From contig URGK01000035.1 of the NCBI GenBank assembly GCA_900547295.1, positions 1 through 25,727 on the forward strand: DNA of 25,727 nt, given 5' to 3'. The notes under the pieces are model-generated. The model was given only the letters and a program-made list of their open reading frames with translations, was not told the origin of the DNA and did not search any database. Within the stretch, counting starts at the first letter, position 1. Every line of letters starts with the position of its first letter. This stretch comes from an uncultured Eubacteriales bacterium (GTDB taxonomy: Bacteria > Bacillota > Clostridia > Peptostreptococcales > Anaerovoracaceae). This document shows positions 23,315-25,727 of the stretch, piece after piece. A program made the translations under genes and the position numbers.

Positions 23315-24433
23315 ATGTTCAAAGGATTATTCAGAACTTTGTTTACTGTGCTCGGACTGGTTATAGGCTTCGGTCTTACAGAGCTTATTGTTTATCTGCT
23401 TAGAAGCGGCGTTCTTGGAACTGACACGATTGCCTTGTCAACATTTCAGAAAGTTGCGGCAGACGTTGTTTTCGCAATTATATTTGGATTAATATTTTTC
23501 AAGCTCACTCCGTTCATAACAAAACAAAGTGAAAAGGCTTCAAAAAACATAGAGTCAAATCTTGCAAGCATACCCACAAACAATCTGATAGCCGCAACTA
23601 TCGGTCTTATACTGGGACTCATAATAGCGTACTTCATAACTCAGATTTACGAAAGCAGCCTGCATATGCCGGTTGTGGTTATAGTGCTTAACCTCATAAC
23701 CTACATAGCTTTGGGTTCGGTGGGAATGATGATAGGCTCCAAGCGTAGCAAGGATCTGTTTTCATCAATTCTTGCAGCAAGAAAGACCACATCGTCAAAG
23801 AGCAAATCCAAAGACAGCAGACCTGCGCCTAAAATTCTTGACACCAGCGTTATAATTGACGGCAGAATTGCCGACATTATGAAAACCGGCTTCATCGAGG
23901 GCGATATTGTAATTCCTGAGTTTGTACTTGTAGAGCTAAGACATATAGCAGACTCCTCTGACAGCCTCAAGAGAAACAGAGGCAGGAGAGGTCTTGACAT
24001 TCTCAACAAAATCCAGAGTGAATACGGCATAGAGATATACAATACAACTGCAGAGAAGTCGCTTGATGAGATACCAGAGGTTGATGTCAAGCTGTTAAAG
24101 CTGGCGCAGATAATGGGCGGCAAGGTTGTTACCAATGACTTTAATCTCAACAAGGTTGCAACTATCAAGGGCGTTGAGGTACTTAATATCAATGCGCTTG
24201 CAAACACTCTCAAGCCTGTGGTGCTGCCGGGTGAGGATATGGAAGTATTCCTTATCAAAGAGGGCAAGGAGCACGGTCAGGCGGTTGCATATCTTGATGA
24301 CGGCACTATGATAGTAGTTGAGGAAGGCTACAGACATATAGGCAAGAGCACAACAGTAGTTGTAACAAGTGTACTGCAGACTTCAGCAGGCCGTATGATA
24401 TTTGCAAAACCAAAAAAACGACAGGACAGATAA
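23315..24433 (+). CDS. PIN-TRAM domain membrane protein (YacL-like)
   Basis: The 372-residue protein has four membrane helices in its first 150 residues, then a PIN nuclease-fold domain beginning at Asp176 (ILDTSVIIDGRIADI). Further acidic positions lie in PEFVLVELRHIAD and VVTNDFNLNKVA. A C-terminal TRAM domain (about 300-365; GQAVAYLDDGTMIVVEEGY) completes it. It matches the YacL family, a likely membrane-bound RNase whose target is not established. AAAGGAGG at 23301-23308 fixes the start. It overlaps ispDF by one base (TAATG), so the two are translationally coupled, as in other Firmicutes. Confidence 0.9.
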   Translation: MFKGLFRTLFTVLGLVIGFGLTELIVYLLRSGVLGTDTIALSTFQKVAADVVFAIIFGLIFFKLTPFITKQSEKASKNIESNLASIPTNNLIAATIGLILGLIIAYFITQIYESSLHMPVVVIVLNLITYIALGSVGMMIGSKRSKDLFSSILAARKTTSSKSKSKDSRPAPKILDTSVIIDGRIADIMKTGFIEGDIVIPEFVLVELRHIADSSDSLKRNRGRRGLDILNKIQSEYGIEIYNTTAEKSLDEIPEVDVKLLKLAQIMGGKVVTNDFNLNKVATIKGVEVLNINALANTLKPVVLPGEDMEVFLIKEGKEHGQAVAYLDDGTMIVVEEGYRHIGKSTTVVVTSVLQTSAGRMIFAKPKKRQDR

Positions 24434-25539
24434 TGTACAGAGATAAAACAGTAACAGTAATTATTGCAGCGGCAGGAAGCGGCAGCCGTATGGGAGGCCG
24501 CCTGCCCAAGCAGTATATGAAAACAGGCGGAGAGGTTATACTGCGAAAGACAGCTTCGGCATTTGCCTCCTGCCCGGTTGTAGACGAGATAATTGTTGTG
24601 GCAGACAGGGCATATATGGATCTGTGCGAGGATGTTTTAAAGGGCATAGAGCACAGGACTGTATCAGGAGGAGAGCTGAGACAGGACTCCGTATATGAGG
24701 GACTCAAATGTACAGATACAGATATTGTACTGATACATGACGGAGCCAGACCATTTGTCACACAGCAGATAATTACAGAGGTGACGGCTGCAGCAGCAGA
24801 ATACAGGGCTGCTGTTTGTGCTGTAAGGCCAAAGGACACAATCAGAACAAAGCAGGGCACGCTTAACCGCAATGAGCTTTATGCGGTGCAGACTCCGCAG
24901 GGCTTTGATACGGCGGCGATTAAAGCAGCCTATGAAGCTGCATATGCCGAGGGCTTTTACGGTACAGATGATGCGGGCATTGCCGAAAGAGCAGGCCTTG
25001 AAATCAGAATTGTTTCCGGGAGCTATGACAACATCAAGATAACAACGAGAGAGGATTTGCCTATGGAAACCAGAGTCGGCACAGGCTATGATGTTCACAG
25101 ACTTGAAGAGGGCAGGAAGCTGATACTCGGAGGCGTATGCATACCTTTTGAAAGAGGGCTTCTGGGTCATTCCGATGCGGATGTGCTGGTGCACGCAATA
25201 ATGGACGCACTGCTTGGCGCGGCGGCTCTCGGAGATATAGGGAAACTGTTTCCCGACACCGATGACAGATACAAGGGCATATCAAGCATAGAGCTTCTGA
25301 AGGCTGTCGGAGCGGCTGTAGCAGATGCGGGCTATAGCGTAGGCAATATAGATGCCACCCTTGTGGCCGAGAAACCTAAAATCGCGCCATATATTGAAGC
25401 TATGAGAGAAAACATAGCGGGCGCTCTTGATATTGACACGGACAGAGTAAGCGTCAAGGCGACAACAACAGAAAAACTTGGATTTGCAGGCAGACAGGAG
25501 GGTATGGAAGCCCAGGCTGTATGTATTCTAAACAGATAG
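24433..25539 (+). CDS. ispDF: Bifunctional IspD/IspF, MEP isoprenoid pathway
   Basis: The 368-residue fusion carries two steps of the MEP pathway. IspD (about 1-213) makes CDP-methylerythritol and shows the CTP loop AAAGSGSRMGG with Arg19 and Lys26 (PKQY), GGELRQDSV, and DGARPFV. IspF (about 215-368) makes methylerythritol cyclodiphosphate and has zinc ligands Asp220 and His222 (GYDVHRL) and His254 (VLVHA), with GHSDADV. Both halves look complete. The join is short with little linker, near EDLPMETRVGTGYD. The skipped step, IspE, is not encoded here. It overlaps yacL at the stop codon and is followed by proS after a 15-base gap. Confidence 0.95.
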   Translation: MYRDKTVTVIIAAAGSGSRMGGRLPKQYMKTGGEVILRKTASAFASCPVVDEIIVVADRAYMDLCEDVLKGIEHRTVSGGELRQDSVYEGLKCTDTDIVLIHDGARPFVTQQIITEVTAAAAEYRAAVCAVRPKDTIRTKQGTLNRNELYAVQTPQGFDTAAIKAAYEAAYAEGFYGTDDAGIAERAGLEIRIVSGSYDNIKITTREDLPMETRVGTGYDVHRLEEGRKLILGGVCIPFERGLLGHSDADVLVHAIMDALLGAAALGDIGKLFPDTDDRYKGISSIELLKAVGAAVADAGYSVGNIDATLVAEKPKIAPYIEAMRENIAGALDIDTDRVSVKATTTEKLGFAGRQEGMEAQAVCILNR

Positions 25540-25554
25540 AAGGAGATTTATATT

Positions 25555-25727
25555 ATGAGACTTTCAAAGATGCACTTAAAGACTTTAAGAGAGGTACCTA
25601 ACGAGGCGGAAATACCAAGTCATATCCTGCTGCTCAGATCAGGAATGATTAAAAAAACCGTTGCAGGTATCTACAGCTATATGCCTATGGGCTGGAGAAC
25701 AGTAAGAAAAATAGAGGATATAGTCAG
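25555..25727 (+). CDS. proS: Prolyl-tRNA synthetase, N-terminal part
   Basis: The window ends 57 codons into this gene. The start MRLSKMHLKTLREVPNEAEI is followed by SHILLLRSGMI, then GIYSYMPMGWR, which match the N-terminus of bacterial-type class II ProRS. AAGGAG lies upstream of ATG 25555. It follows ispDF closely and is probably in the carD operon. The rest lies beyond the window. Confidence 0.93.
   Translation, partial: MRLSKMHLKTLREVPNEAEIPSHILLLRSGMIKKTVAGIYSYMPMGWRTVRKIEDIV

Noticed and set aside
1..25727. CRISPR array, phage genes or a secondary-metabolite cluster
   Set aside because: No regularly spaced repeats, phage structural genes or biosynthetic megaenzymes were found on either strand.

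Overview
The window looks like chromosomal DNA from an anaerobic, low-to-moderate GC Firmicute, probably a member of the Clostridia. This rests on strong AGGAGG-type ribosome sites, heavy use of AGA/AGG arginine codons, a class I hybrid cluster protein, a carD-yacL-ispDF operon, a CIRCE heat-shock operator, and LytTR/LiaF-type and GPH-type proteins. I cannot name the genus from sequence alone. No phage, plasmid, CRISPR or rRNA features were seen.

Layout. (1) 1-1693: the end of an unidentified gene, then larE (sulfur insertion for the nickel-pincer cofactor) and a DUF445 membrane protein, tightly packed. (2) 1902-2184: a promoter, tRNA-Glu(CTC), tRNA-Leu(CAG) and terminators. (3) 2278-6514: an accessory-looking stretch with a large secreted transglutaminase-like protein carrying a peptidoglycan-binding domain, and an AAA-type ATPase with a nuclease-like C-terminus (DUF234). 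Both use more CGN arginine codons than their neighbours. (4) 6558-9582: a MerR-zinc ribbon-methyltransferase-like fusion, divergent from an NCS1 nucleobase/hydantoin-type permease. (5) 9776-11888: a LytTR regulator plus LiaF-like membrane protein, divergent from a membrane-anchored beta-rich protein, with LytTR-type direct repeats in the shared intergenic region. (6) 11969-14752: clpB under a perfect CIRCE operator. (7) 14843-15940: a truncated IS200-type element and a GH18 chitinase-like protein with a variant active site. (8) 16000-20907: an AraC regulator with a C-terminal remnant of a GH39 glycosidase, divergent from a GPH-family symporter and a YtcJ-type amidohydrolase; this is a probable catabolic locus of unknown substrate. 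(9) 20937-22573: a bidirectional terminator and the hybrid cluster protein. (10) 22706-25727: carD, yacL (PIN-TRAM), ispDF and the start of proS, an apparent housekeeping operon.

Regulation is unusually readable here. Four divergent gene pairs (MerR/permease, anchored protein/LytTR, AraC/GPH, HCP/CarD) each have symmetric or repeated sequence elements between them, and three of the four include a regulator of a family expected to bind such sites. I did not find one clearly unprecedented system. The best candidates for new biology are the LytTR module with its shared operator, the AraC protein with a glycosidase remnant, and the MerR-zinc ribbon-methyltransferase-like fusion.
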